From an uncultured Campylobacter sp. (GTDB lineage Bacteria; Campylobacterota; Campylobacteria; Campylobacterales; Campylobacteraceae), in NCBI RefSeq assembly GCF_937973075.1, contig NZ_CALBWL010000047.1, positions 1 to 44,019 on the forward strand: a stretch of 44,019 nucleotides of DNA, given 5' to 3'. The translations under genes and the position numbers were made by a program. Below the pieces are notes generated by a model. It searched no databases, had not been told where the DNA came from, and worked only from the letters and a program-made list of their open reading frames with translations. This document shows, piece after piece, positions 24,040-31,716 of this stretch. The number at the start of each line of letters is the position of its first letter. The first letter of the stretch is position 1.

Positions 24040-24714
24040 TTGAAATTTAAATACGCCGTCGTCATCACTGGCAGCATCGGCAGCGGCAAGAGCGCGGTTT
24101 GCGAGCTACTTCGTGATCGCGGATTTGAGATTATCGACGCCGATAAGATTTCGCATTGCGTTCTTGATCGCTGCGCCGCGCAGGTGGCTGAAATTTTCGG
24201 CGCGCAATACATCGTGCAAAAAGACGCGCAGGCCGAAAATTTAGGCTTGCATCCGGAATTTCGCGTTAGTTCAGGCGAGGAAATTTCGTCCGCCACCTGC
24301 GCCTCGGTGGACCGAAAAAAGCTAGGCGAGCTGGTGTTTAAAAACCCTACGGAGCTTGCAAAGCTTGAAGCGCTGCTGCATCCGAAGATAACGGCTGAAA
24401 TTTTATCGCAGGCGCGGGCTTTGGAGGCAAAAGGAAAGCTTTATTTTGTAGATATTCCGCTGTTTTTCGAGGGTAAGAGGTACGAGTTTTTTGACAAAGT
24501 GGCAGTCGTTTATGCGCCTAAAGATACGCTGATCGCGCGCGTGATGAAGCGAAACGGACTAGATCATGCCGCCGCAAAGCACCGCGTGGAGCTGCAAACG
24601 GATATCGAGCAAAAGCGCGCTATAGCGGACTTTGTGATAGATAATAGTGGCGATTTTGCCGCGCTTAAGACCGCGGTGGAGAGATTTTTAAAAGAGCTAA
24701 AAGATAAAATTTAG
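24040..24714 (+). CDS. coaE: Dephospho-CoA kinase
   Basis: Final step of coenzyme A synthesis. P-loop GSIGSGKSAVCELL near the N-terminus, DADKISH following, then LLHPKI and DIPLFFEGKRYEFFDKVAVVYAP, RVMKRNGLDHAAAKHR and ADFVIDNSGD, all family hallmarks. The start is TTG (24040) with AAAGG six bases upstream. About 25 residues between the DADKISH motif and the KLGEL helix (AQYIVQKDAQAENLGLHPEF) are longer than in most CoaE proteins. Confidence 0.96.
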   Translation: MKFKYAVVITGSIGSGKSAVCELLRDRGFEIIDADKISHCVLDRCAAQVAEIFGAQYIVQKDAQAENLGLHPEFRVSSGEEISSATCASVDRKKLGELVFKNPTELAKLEALLHPKITAEILSQARALEAKGKLYFVDIPLFFEGKRYEFFDKVAVVYAPKDTLIARVMKRNGLDHAAAKHRVELQTDIEQKRAIADFVIDNSGDFAALKTAVERFLKELKDKI

Positions 24715-24782
24715 CCCTTTGCGCGAGAACTCGTAAAATTTCTGTGCGAATTAAAATGAGACTAAAAATAAAGGAGAGAGCG

Positions 24783-25703
24783 ATGAGGATCGGCAGTCGC
24801 GCCCAAAGCGGCGCTAAATTTCAAAATTTTAAAAGCGCACCGCTTAAAGAGCGGTTGAAATTTACGGCGCGAGCGGTTTTGCTCTCTGCGTTGTTTGCGA
24901 CGGGCGCTGCGGCAGAGATCGACGATCTGAGGAAGGGCTGCGCCGCGGGGAGCGAGATGGATTGTAAAAAACTAAGCCGCGTGATAAATGAGCTACAGCG
25001 CAACTGCGACGCCGGTGGCGAGGAAAACGCGCTGGATTGCGCAAATTTGGGCTATGCATACGACTCAAATAGAAGCTTCAAGCAGGCCGCGCGCTATTAC
25101 GACAGGGCGTGCAAGCTCGGCGAGCAGAAGGGCTGCGTCTATTTGGGGCTGCTCTATAACGACGGGCAGGGAGTGGCGCAGGATCGCAAGAGGGCGAATG
25201 AGCTTTTTAGCGATGCTTGCAAGAAAAACAGCAGCGAGGGGTGCGCGAGCCTTGCATACAACTATAAAAAGGGGCTCGGCGTCTATCCCGACGTGAAAAA
25301 GGCGATCGAGCTTTTGATCAAGGCTTGCAAAATGGGGCAGGTAGAGGCGTGCCATAACCTAGGGCTTAGCTACGTCCTCGGCGAAGGCGTGAAAAAAGAC
25401 GCGGACAGGGCTAGGACATTTTTTACTAGGGCTTGCGAGCAAGGACACGTGGATTCATGCGTAAATTTGGGCGTTACGTATTTTAAAGGCGACGGCGGGC
25501 AAAAGGATTATGTGCTTGCCGCGAAGTATTTTAGCGAGGCGTGCGAGAATGGTGGCGAGCCGCTAGCCTGCTCAAATTTAGCGTATCAATACGAAAAGGG
25601 CTGGGGCGTAGCGAAAGATAAAAAGAGGGCACGCGAGCTTTATGAAAAGGCTTGCAAGCTCGGAAGATTTGATGCTTGCGAGCATTTAAAGGCTATGAGG
25701 TAG
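24783..25703 (+). CDS. Sel1-repeat, cysteine-rich exported protein (Hcp-like)
   Basis: 306 residues from the ATG that follows AAAGGAGAG; the longer frame beginning at 24744 contains that site and is rejected. A charged leader of about 28 residues precedes a hydrophobic signal segment (ARAVLLSALFATGAAA), so the protein should be periplasmic. At least six Sel1-type helix pairs of 36-38 residues follow (e.g. CVYLGLLYNDGQGVAQDRKRANELFSDACKKN), each with the Cys pair typical of Helicobacter Hcp proteins, which form disulfide-locked solenoids. The unusually long n-region could mean that the true start is further in. Sits between coaE and dapF. Confidence 0.9.
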   Translation: MRIGSRAQSGAKFQNFKSAPLKERLKFTARAVLLSALFATGAAAEIDDLRKGCAAGSEMDCKKLSRVINELQRNCDAGGEENALDCANLGYAYDSNRSFKQAARYYDRACKLGEQKGCVYLGLLYNDGQGVAQDRKRANELFSDACKKNSSEGCASLAYNYKKGLGVYPDVKKAIELLIKACKMGQVEACHNLGLSYVLGEGVKKDADRARTFFTRACEQGHVDSCVNLGVTYFKGDGGQKDYVLAAKYFSEACENGGEPLACSNLAYQYEKGWGVAKDKKRARELYEKACKLGRFDACEHLKAMR

Positions 25704-25879
25704 GCTCTAACATCAAGCGCGAAAAACGCATAACAAAATGGGCTCACGAAAGAAGATAGTTAGTAAATTGAGCCTTAGTAAAGCCTATAAATAAGCGATG
25801 CGCTTAAATTTAGATAGAAGTAAAATTTTAATAAAGCGTTAGTGAGCGTTAGTAATTTTAAAAATTTGCGAGGTAAATG

Positions 25880-26758
25880 ATGAAAATTTCAAAATATAAT
25901 GCGAGCGGAAATGATTTCGTGATTTTTACGGATTCGGTTAAGGCGGATAGATCCAAGCTAGCGCGTGAGCTATGTGATAGGCGCGATGGAGTAGGCGCCG
26001 ACGGGCTCATCGTCGTACTGCCGAAATTTAACGGTATCGAGGGAATAAATTTCGAGTGGGAATTTTATAATAGCGACGGCAGCACCGCCGATATGTGCGG
26101 CAACGGCTCGCGAGCGGTATGCATGTATGCGTATGAAAATTTCTTGGCCGCGCAGAGTATGAAATTCCTAAGTGGCGCAGGCGTAATTAGCGGCGAAATT
26201 TTCGGTATTTTCGGCGGAAATTTGAGCGAGAGTATGCGCGGCGAGCTACGCAATGTAAGCTTCGGCGAGATTTTCAATCTGCGTCCTAACGCTCACGCGT
26301 TAGTAGCTAACGTCGAGGTAATGTTAACTCGTCCTAAACGCCTTGGCGAGAGCTTTGAGGAGGCAGGGCTAACGTGGTATTTTTATAACACTGGAGTGCC
26401 GCATTTGGTAACTTTTGTTAGCGATTTAAATGAGTTCAATGCCGCACTGGCCCGCGATCTGCGCGAAAAGTATAACGCTAACGTTAATTATGCGTTAGTT
26501 CAAAGTCGCCTCGCAAGCAAAATTTTAAAAGTGCGCACCTTTGAGCGCGGCGTAGAGGCAGAAACGCTTGCATGCGGTACAGGGATGGCGGCATGCTTCA
26601 TCGCAGGCGTCGAAAATATGGGGCTAGCTCCCGACATCCGCGTGATACCTGCAAGCGGCGAAACGCTAAATTTGCGCTTAGGAGATGGAGGTAAAATTTA
26701 CTTTCGCGGCGACGTTAGGCATACTTTCGATGGCGAATTTATCGGATACGTGGAGTAG
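25880..26758 (+). CDS. dapF: Diaminopimelate epimerase
   Basis: Converts LL- to meso-diaminopimelate for lysine and peptidoglycan. The two catalytic cysteines are present: ADMCGNGSRAVC and ETLACGTGMAACFIAG. N-terminal KYNASGNDFVIF and DGVGADGLIVV are also typical. The frame offers ATGATG; the second ATG (292 residues) is preferred because GCGAGG is six bases before it. Length is slightly above the family's ~250-275. Confidence 0.96.
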   Translation: MKISKYNASGNDFVIFTDSVKADRSKLARELCDRRDGVGADGLIVVLPKFNGIEGINFEWEFYNSDGSTADMCGNGSRAVCMYAYENFLAAQSMKFLSGAGVISGEIFGIFGGNLSESMRGELRNVSFGEIFNLRPNAHALVANVEVMLTRPKRLGESFEEAGLTWYFYNTGVPHLVTFVSDLNEFNAALARDLREKYNANVNYALVQSRLASKILKVRTFERGVEAETLACGTGMAACFIAGVENMGLAPDIRVIPASGETLNLRLGDGGKIYFRGDVRHTFDGEFIGYVE

Positions 26759-27478
26759 GCAGGGGGGAATTTCGAGCCGATTTGCGCGAGAATCCGTCAA
26801 ATTTTCGAGTGTAATTTATACAAAATTTCGCTTTTCACTCCGTTTTATAAAATAATAGATTTGCAATACGACAGTGAAATTTTAAAATTTTATAATGATG
26901 AAATTTTAGAATTTTTGAGGATGGTTTGCGTGAGAATTTTAATTGCGAAGTAAAATTTGCCGCTTCACTGCAAAATTTAATTCCTAAATTTCGGAATTTT
27001 ATGAAATAAAATTTTAAGATTTCAGCGTGCGGAATTTTACTACTAAGTTTGGAATTTTTTGATTGAATTCTGCACTTGTATTGCGCTAATTTAGGCTTCT
27101 GTGGAATTTAAGCGTTATAGCGTTATAAAATTTACGCTCTAGCCCACTCATTCGGTTTATAAATTTTGCTGCCACCGCAAAAAATCCGCCGCCGTGTTCG
27201 CACAAGTGAAATTCTGTCGTATTTGCACGAGTAAAATCCGCCACTAATAGCAGAAAGCGCGGCATCAAGCGCAAATCCTCGACGCGGATAAAATCTATCA
27301 TTGACGATAAAGGCTGGATTTGTAGATGCGGCAATTCTTGAAGTGCGGTAGAATTTACTAACGACGATAAAAGCATAGTGTGGATACGGCGAAATTTAAA
27401 TTTGCGCCAGCCGAATTCTGCCGAGCCGTCATTTTGTCGTTTAAATTTTAAATTCCATCCGCGTCGGTTTCGCCGAAA
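26759..27478. other. Long gene-poor spacer dense in AAATTT words
   Basis: About 720 bases. The left half is very A+T-rich, with variants of AAATTTTA roughly every 15-20 bases; the right half has repeated CGGATAAAATC, AAATTCTGTCG and GTAAAATCCGCC-like words. The single longer open frame (minus strand 27086-27376) has no ribosome site or family likeness and probably reflects this word usage. No tRNA or small RNA fold was recognised. Confidence 0.55.
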
Positions 27479-27625
27479 CTAGGCATAAAATCTAATGATT
27501 AACTCTCTGGCGAGCGCTAAAATCACGACGAAGATTGTAAATTTTAATAAAGATTTTTGTCGCATTGTGACGAGCATAGCAATGCCTAATAAAACGAGCG
27601 CAATGTCTAAAAATGTATCTTTCAT
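27479..27625 (-). CDS. Tiny membrane protein (48 residues)
   Basis: Reads MKDTFLDIALVLLGIAMLVTMRQKSLLKF then TIFVVILALARELIIRFYA, giving two short hydrophobic helices separated by a basic turn. The start codon overlaps the stop of the upstream tiny gene as ATGA, so it is translationally coupled, and it needs no ribosome site of its own. No family recognised. Below the usual length cut-off, hence easily missed. Confidence 0.6.
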   Translation of the reverse strand: MKDTFLDIALVLLGIAMLVTMRQKSLLKFTIFVVILALARELIIRFYA

Positions 27626-27786
27626 ACGCTTAATTGAAATTTAATCAAAATGCTAAGTATGATAAGAAGTATTATAAAGCGCAAGATTGAGTGCATGGAG
27701 GATAGATCGCCAAATTCTTTGTCATATTCCTTTTTTACCTCCCACTCAGCTTTCCATGCGAACATTTTTACTATAAAATCCAGCAT
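27622..27786 (-). CDS. Small membrane protein (54 residues), upstream partner
   Basis: Start at the ATG six bases after AAGGAG (the longer frame to 27840 is rejected). A soluble charged part (residues ~10-30, AWKAEWEVKKEYDKEFGDL) is followed by one strong membrane helix (ILRFIILLIILSILIKF). Coupled by ATGA to the 48-residue gene downstream. Paired mini-membrane proteins of this kind occur as toxin, holin or regulatory peptides, but nothing here identifies the role. Confidence 0.65.
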   Translation of the reverse strand: MLDFIVKMFAWKAEWEVKKEYDKEFGDLSSMHSILRFIILLIILSILIKFQLSV

Positions 27787-27891
27787 TTTCATCTCCTTTT
27801 TTAAGGCGAGTCGCATAAAAATGAAATTCTGTCGCGCCACGTGAAATTAAAGAATTCTATCTAATCGGCGCTTAAAATTTTTAATTTTGGG

Positions 27892-28227
27892 CTATTTGTC
27901 GGTGTTTTGGACGAGGGCTTTTTCGTATTTTTCGATAAAGCTTCGCCCTGACTCGCATAGGCGGTAGATGAAAATCTTCGACGCCTTGCCCGCATCAAGC
28001 CCCGTGTCCTTAATGCTTTCGCGCTGCAGATAGCCACAGTTTTTATGGATGATATCAAGAGTCGATTTGACCGAGGTGTAGTTGCGTCCACTCGCAGCTG
28101 CGAATTCGTTCACGGGTCTCATAAACTCCGCATCGCTTTGCTTATTGCGACACAAAAGCCCATCTTCGCCTTGCGATTCGACTAGTTTTAGCGTTTCATA
28201 AATGAGTTTGTCTTTTAATTTGATCAT
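27892..28227 (-). CDS. Small winged-helix-like protein of unknown function
   Basis: 111 residues from the ATG preceded by AAGGGAAAG; the longer frame to 28263 has no site. Predicted mostly helical with a possible winged-helix plan: KLIYETLKLVE, then NEFAAASGRNYTSVKSTLDIIHKNCGYLQRE (turn plus recognition-like helix), a short strand pair (KASKIFIYRLCESG) and a final helix. Candidate DNA-binding protein (inference). It is 83 bases downstream of the ATPase gene, with an 11-bp inverted repeat between them. Confidence 0.65.
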   Translation of the reverse strand: MIKLKDKLIYETLKLVESQGEDGLLCRNKQSDAEFMRPVNEFAAASGRNYTSVKSTLDIIHKNCGYLQRESIKDTGLDAGKASKIFIYRLCESGRSFIEKYEKALVQNTDK

Positions 28228-28267
28228 TGGCTTTCCCTTATGTAATTGATATGGGTTTGCCAAAATT

Positions 28268-28296
28268 ATATCATAAAATTTATATTTTTATGATAT
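28268..28296. promoter_or_regulatory. Perfect 11-bp inverted repeat, possible operator
   Basis: ATATCATAAAA (28268-28278), 7-base spacer, TTTTATGATAT (28286-28296). It lies 41 bases before the winged-helix-like gene and 14 bases after the ATPase gene (both minus strand). All A+T and without a G+C stem, it looks more like a protein-binding site than a terminator. Confidence 0.55.
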
Positions 28297-28309
28297 GAGA
28301 TGTCAATAA

Positions 28310-29641
28310 TCAGAAGCTAAGCGCGAATTCATAAAACGGCACTACATCGCAGCGGATACCCTCAATCTCGAGCCTACCGGAGTTTGCCATAGACACAACT
28401 TTTAAGCTCGTGATGCCGAGTCTCTTGAGCACGCTTAAAATTTTACGAAATTTTAAAAAGATAATGTCCGCGTCGCTGAATGGGATAACGAGAACCCCCA
28501 TTTTTAGAGCAGGCAGGTAAAAATCCAGCTCTTTTGTGTAAGAAATCGGCGTATTTAGCTCCAAAAGCTCGCAGAACAGGACGTTGGCAAATTTTTTCGA
28601 GAAGTCCTTTTTGCTTGTTAAAATTTCTCGCATATTAAAATGCGAAAAATATAGTTTTTTTGCGCGCGCGGGCTCGCCAGCTTTGTTTAAAAATCTGATG
28701 AAATTTTCCCGCTCAAGTTTGGCGATAGTGCTGTATACCGCGTCTTTTGAGATCTTAATGCGCGTCTTTAGCGCGGTGTAAATTTTATTTGCGCTAAATG
28801 CGGTGTGGACAGAGCTTAGGCACTCTTTGAGGATTAAAATTTCCGTGCGGCTAAAGTTTGCCGCAAGCAGTCTCTGCTCGAATTCTAAAATTTCGGCAGG
28901 CGCTATGAAGGGATTTTTTGCGCCGCCACCTTGGGCTAAAAAGGCCGAAATCATCGAGTTTATCTCGTTATGGCGCTTATCGAAGGCGATAAATTCTTCA
29001 AACGAAAGCGGCAAAAGCTCAATCCGCTCAAAGCCTGGCAGGATCAACTCTCTATCGCGAGTAGAGATAATAAAACGCTTTAAATTTAGCCCCTCGGCGA
29101 AGCTTTGAAGCGATGAAATTTCAAAATCAGCGCTACTGAAATTATCTAAAAAAAGCGATGAAATTTGCTCGTTGGCGGCTAAAAATTCTTTGATCTCGCG
29201 GAAGAAATTCTCACTCCTGTTTTTTGTGTCGTAGAACTCCATATTTTTTGCGTTGTTTGAGCTGCCTGCGCTTACGTTTTTTTTATCTGTATTTTTTGCG
29301 GCGGCGCGGTAAAATTCATCTATATCCGAAATTTCCGCGTCTAACGTAGCTTCTCTACTTATTTCATATTCATTTGCTGCGCTAGCCTTTGTATTGTCCG
29401 CACTATTTCTAGCCACAAAAATTCCATCATTCGCTACCGCCTCTTCAAGGCGTAGATCGGCTAAATTTAGATACAAAATTTCATCTTTTTTAAGTTCCGA
29501 AATTTCATTTTTCAGCACGGCGCTTTTGCCGGAATTTAGCACTCCGTAGATTATAGTTTTGGGTGAGTCTATACCTCTTTTGCGCGGGATAAAAGCCGTA
29601 AATTCCGGCGGATTTTCGTAAAAAAATCTCAGATCATTCAT
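28310..29641 (-). CDS. P-loop ATPase of the AAA/DUF4143-like group, with insert
   Basis: 443 residues. P-loop GVLNSGKSA at 33-41, Walker B SSLFLDNF at 161-168, RFIISTRD (sensor-like Arg), LLPLSFEEFIAFD (a phrase typical of this ATPase group), then a winged-helix region (NKIYTALKTRIKISKDAVYSTIAKLERENFIRFL) and a C-terminal domain with strands like a degenerate nuclease fold (TKELDFYLPALKMGVLVIPF...). About 70 residues (72-143) between the P-loop half and Walker B are Asn/Ala/Ser/Asp-rich and look inserted. Role unknown. No ribosome site precedes the ATG, and an inverted repeat lies 17 bases upstream. Confidence 0.8.
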   Translation of the reverse strand: MNDLRFFYENPPEFTAFIPRKRGIDSPKTIIYGVLNSGKSAVLKNEISELKKDEILYLNLADLRLEEAVANDGIFVARNSADNTKASAANEYEISREATLDAEISDIDEFYRAAAKNTDKKNVSAGSSNNAKNMEFYDTKNRSENFFREIKEFLAANEQISSLFLDNFSSADFEISSLQSFAEGLNLKRFIISTRDRELILPGFERIELLPLSFEEFIAFDKRHNEINSMISAFLAQGGGAKNPFIAPAEILEFEQRLLAANFSRTEILILKECLSSVHTAFSANKIYTALKTRIKISKDAVYSTIAKLERENFIRFLNKAGEPARAKKLYFSHFNMREILTSKKDFSKKFANVLFCELLELNTPISYTKELDFYLPALKMGVLVIPFSDADIIFLKFRKILSVLKRLGITSLKVVSMANSGRLEIEGIRCDVVPFYEFALSF

Positions 29642-29657
29642 GCGAGTATTTTAAAAT

Positions 29658-29676
29658 TTTCCTTATTAAAAGGAAA
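29658..29676. promoter_or_regulatory. Inverted repeat, candidate operator, copy 1
   Basis: TTTCCTT-ATTAA-AAGGAAA, 17 bases upstream of the ATPase start codon. The same arms with a five-base A/T spacer recur at 29783-29801. Confidence 0.6.
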
Positions 29677-29782
29677 TAAATCTGAAAAATTCTATAAAAT
29701 TTTTATATCCATTTTAAATTTATCCAAAATTTTTGTATTGAAAATTTTCGGCATCCTAAAAATTTTCGAAATTCTATATGTT

Positions 29783-29801
29783 TTTCCTTATAAAAAGGAA
29801 A
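29783..29801. promoter_or_regulatory. Inverted repeat, candidate operator, copy 2
   Basis: TTTCCTT-ATAAA-AAGGAAA, 26 bases upstream of the -35 box of the S10 operon promoter and 125 bases from copy 1. Flanks are also shared (T run before, TA after). Confidence 0.6.
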
Positions 29802-29827
29802 TATTTCAATAAAATTTGGCTATTTTC

Positions 29828-29856
29828 TTGACAAAGAGGAAGCGCTTTTATATAAT
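29828..29856 (+). promoter_or_regulatory. Perfect-consensus sigma-70 promoter of the S10 operon
   Basis: TTGACA (29828-29833), 17-base spacer, TATAAT (29851-29856). The transcription start should be near 29863, giving a leader of about 57 bases before rpsJ. Campylobacter promoters usually lack a -35 box, so this full consensus fits a very highly expressed operon. Confidence 0.85.
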
Positions 29857-29864
29857 GTGCGTCT

Positions 29865-29896
29865 TTTGTTTGAAACAAAGGGTCGCGTGTTGCGAC
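29865..29896 (+). promoter_or_regulatory. Two small hairpins in the S10 leader
   Basis: TTTGT/ACAAA (29865-29879, loop TTGAA) and GTCGC/GCGAC (29882-29896, loop GTGTT) lie back to back in the leader just before the rpsJ ribosome site AAGGAAAA. They could stabilise the mRNA 5' end or form an autoregulatory site, as L4 does in other bacteria. No sequence resemblance to a known leader was recognised. Confidence 0.45.
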
Positions 29897-29919
29897 AAGT
29901 TCTTTATTAAGGAAAAGTG

Positions 29920-30231
29920 ATGCAAAAAATTAGGTTAAAACTCAAGGCTTATGACCATCGAGTTTTAGATCGCACAGTTTCGGCTATCGTTGAAGCCGTA
30001 AAAAGAACAGGTGCGGACGTCAGAGGTCCCGTGCCGATGCCTACGAAGATTAAACGCTACACCGTTTTAAGATCTCCGCACGTAAATAAAGACTCCAGAG
30101 AGCAGTTTGAGATGAAAATTCACGCTCGTATGCTAGACATCGTAGCAGCTACGCCAGATACGGTTGATTCGCTAACTAAGCTTGATTTGGCTCCGGAAGT
30201 CAACGTCGAAGTTCACGCGATGGGCAAATAA
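29920..30231 (+). CDS. rpsJ: 30S ribosomal protein S10 (uS10)
   Basis: 103 residues, from MQKIRLKLKAYDHRVLDRTV to the end, the classic S10 sequence with the loop GPVPMPTKIKRYTVLRSPHVNKDSREQFE. It binds the 30S head and, with NusB, takes part in transcription antitermination. The frame opens with GTG at 29917, but family alignment and AAGGAAAA spacing favour the ATG at 29920. First gene of the operon. Confidence 0.98.
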   Translation: MQKIRLKLKAYDHRVLDRTVSAIVEAVKRTGADVRGPVPMPTKIKRYTVLRSPHVNKDSREQFEMKIHARMLDIVAATPDTVDSLTKLDLAPEVNVEVHAMGK

Positions 30232-30242
30232 GGGGTAAAACA

Positions 30243-30821
30243 ATGGAATATATTGTAGAAAAAATAGGTATGAGTAGGACGATCGACACGAGCAGCACGC
30301 CCGTGACGCTTTTACGACTTATCAATACCAAAATTTGCGAAGTTTGCGATGAGAAAAAAGCTATCGTAGCATATGCAGAGGGAAAAGCGTATAATAAAGC
30401 TATAGCCGGCATTCAAAAGAAATATAGCCTAAGCAAGGAATTTAATAAATTTGCGACTTTAAGCTTAGAAAATACCGAGCTTGGCGATCAAAATTTAGAT
30501 GTTTTGAGCGAAGCCAAGATCGTCAAAGTAAGCTTTAAATCCAAGGGCAAAGGCTATCAAGGCGTCATTAAGCGCCATGGCTTTGCGGGCGGTCCTGCAG
30601 CACACGGTAGCCGCTTCCACCGAAGGCCTGGTTCTATTGGCAACTGCGAGTGGCCCGGTCGCGTTCAGCCTGGTATGAGGATGGCGGGACACACTGGAAA
30701 TGAAACGATTACCGCTAAAAACGAAGTCATAAGTTTTGATGCCGAGAATAAAATTTTGGTGCTTAAAGGCTCGGTTCCCGGATTTAACGGCGCAATGGGC
30801 AGAATAAGGATAGTAAAATGA
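30243..30821 (+). CDS. rplC: 50S ribosomal protein L3 (uL3)
   Basis: 192 residues, near the peptidyl transferase centre. Typical parts: a KAxxKKYSLSKEF-type stretch, the internal loop RHGFAGGPAAHGSRFHRRPGS and RMAGHTGNE that reach the catalytic core, and the final LVLKGSVPGFNGAMGRI. Its stop overlaps the rplD start (ATGA). Confidence 0.98.
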   Translation: MEYIVEKIGMSRTIDTSSTPVTLLRLINTKICEVCDEKKAIVAYAEGKAYNKAIAGIQKKYSLSKEFNKFATLSLENTELGDQNLDVLSEAKIVKVSFKSKGKGYQGVIKRHGFAGGPAAHGSRFHRRPGSIGNCEWPGRVQPGMRMAGHTGNETITAKNEVISFDAENKILVLKGSVPGFNGAMGRIRIVK

Positions 30822-31432
30822 GTAAAGTAAGCGTGCTTAACGAAAAACTAGAAAAAGCAAGCGAAATTGAAATTCCTGCGAAATTTTCGGAGGTCAATTC
30901 GCACAATCTATATTTGTACGTCAAATCTTACCTTGCTTCGCTTCGTGCAAATACGGCTAACGCTAAAACTCGCGCCGAGGTTAGCGGCGGCGGCAAAAAA
31001 CCATGGCGACAAAAGGGTCGCGGCGGCGCACGTGCGGGCTCAACCAGAACTAACGTCTGGGTAGGCGGCGCGGTCGCATTCGGTCCGACTAACGAGCGAA
31101 ATTACGAGCAGAAGGTCAATAAAAAGCAAAAACGCCTTGCGCTGGAATTTGCTATCAATGAGAAAGCAAACGAGAGTAAAATTTTTATCTTCGATGATTT
31201 GGAGCTAAAAAGCGGCAAAACTAAAGACGCGGCAAATTTTATTAAGAAATTAGGCGTTAGAGATGCGCTAATCGTTAAAAACGAGCTGGACGCGCAAACT
31301 CTTTTGGCCTATAGAAATCTTAAGAATTGCTATGTCATCGATGTAAGCGAGGTCAATGCTTACCTAATCGCAGTTTACGGCTCAGTCGTATTCGAAAAAG
31401 CGGCATTTGAATCAATAGTGAAAGAGGACTAA
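30818..31432 (+). CDS. rplD: 50S ribosomal protein L4 (uL4)
   Basis: 204 residues. The basic extended loop GGGKKPWRQKGRGGARAGS lines the exit tunnel and is the site of macrolide-resistance mutations in the family. In E. coli L4 represses its own S10 operon; whether it does so here is unknown, although the operon leader has two hairpins. Overlaps rplC by four bases. Confidence 0.98.
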   Translation: MSKVSVLNEKLEKASEIEIPAKFSEVNSHNLYLYVKSYLASLRANTANAKTRAEVSGGGKKPWRQKGRGGARAGSTRTNVWVGGAVAFGPTNERNYEQKVNKKQKRLALEFAINEKANESKIFIFDDLELKSGKTKDAANFIKKLGVRDALIVKNELDAQTLLAYRNLKNCYVIDVSEVNAYLIAVYGSVVFEKAAFESIVKED

Positions 31433-31433
31433 A

Positions 31434-31715
31434 ATGGCAGATATAACAGATATCAAAACGATCCTTTATACGGAAAAGTCTCTCGGTCTTCAAGAAAATG
31501 GCGTGGTCGTTATCCAAACTAGCCCGTCGGTTACGAAAAACGGACTAAAGAGCGTTTTAAAAAACTATTTCGGGATTACTCCGCTAAAGATAAATTCTTT
31601 AAGACAGGATGGCAAAGTAAAAAGATTTAAAGGCAGAACTGGCGCTAGAAACGATGTGAAAAAATTCTACGTCAAACTACCTGAAGGCGTAAGCCTAGAA
31701 AGCGTGGAGGCGTAA
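31434..31715 (+). CDS. rplW: 50S ribosomal protein L23 (uL23)
   Basis: 93 residues at the tunnel exit, docking site for trigger factor and SRP. It has the YTEKSLGLQENG N-terminus and the loop KINSLRQDGKVKRFKGRTG of the family. One base separates it from rplD. Confidence 0.97.
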   Translation: MADITDIKTILYTEKSLGLQENGVVVIQTSPSVTKNGLKSVLKNYFGITPLKINSLRQDGKVKRFKGRTGARNDVKKFYVKLPEGVSLESVEA

Positions 31716-31716
31716 A

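Noticed and set aside
25741..25776. GGCTCA...TGAGCC pairing after the Sel1-repeat gene
   Set aside because: A six-bp stem with a loop over 20 bases and no T run is too weak to call a terminator.
27086..27376. 96-residue minus-strand frame in the dapF spacer
   Set aside because: No ribosome site or family resemblance; it follows from local word repeats.
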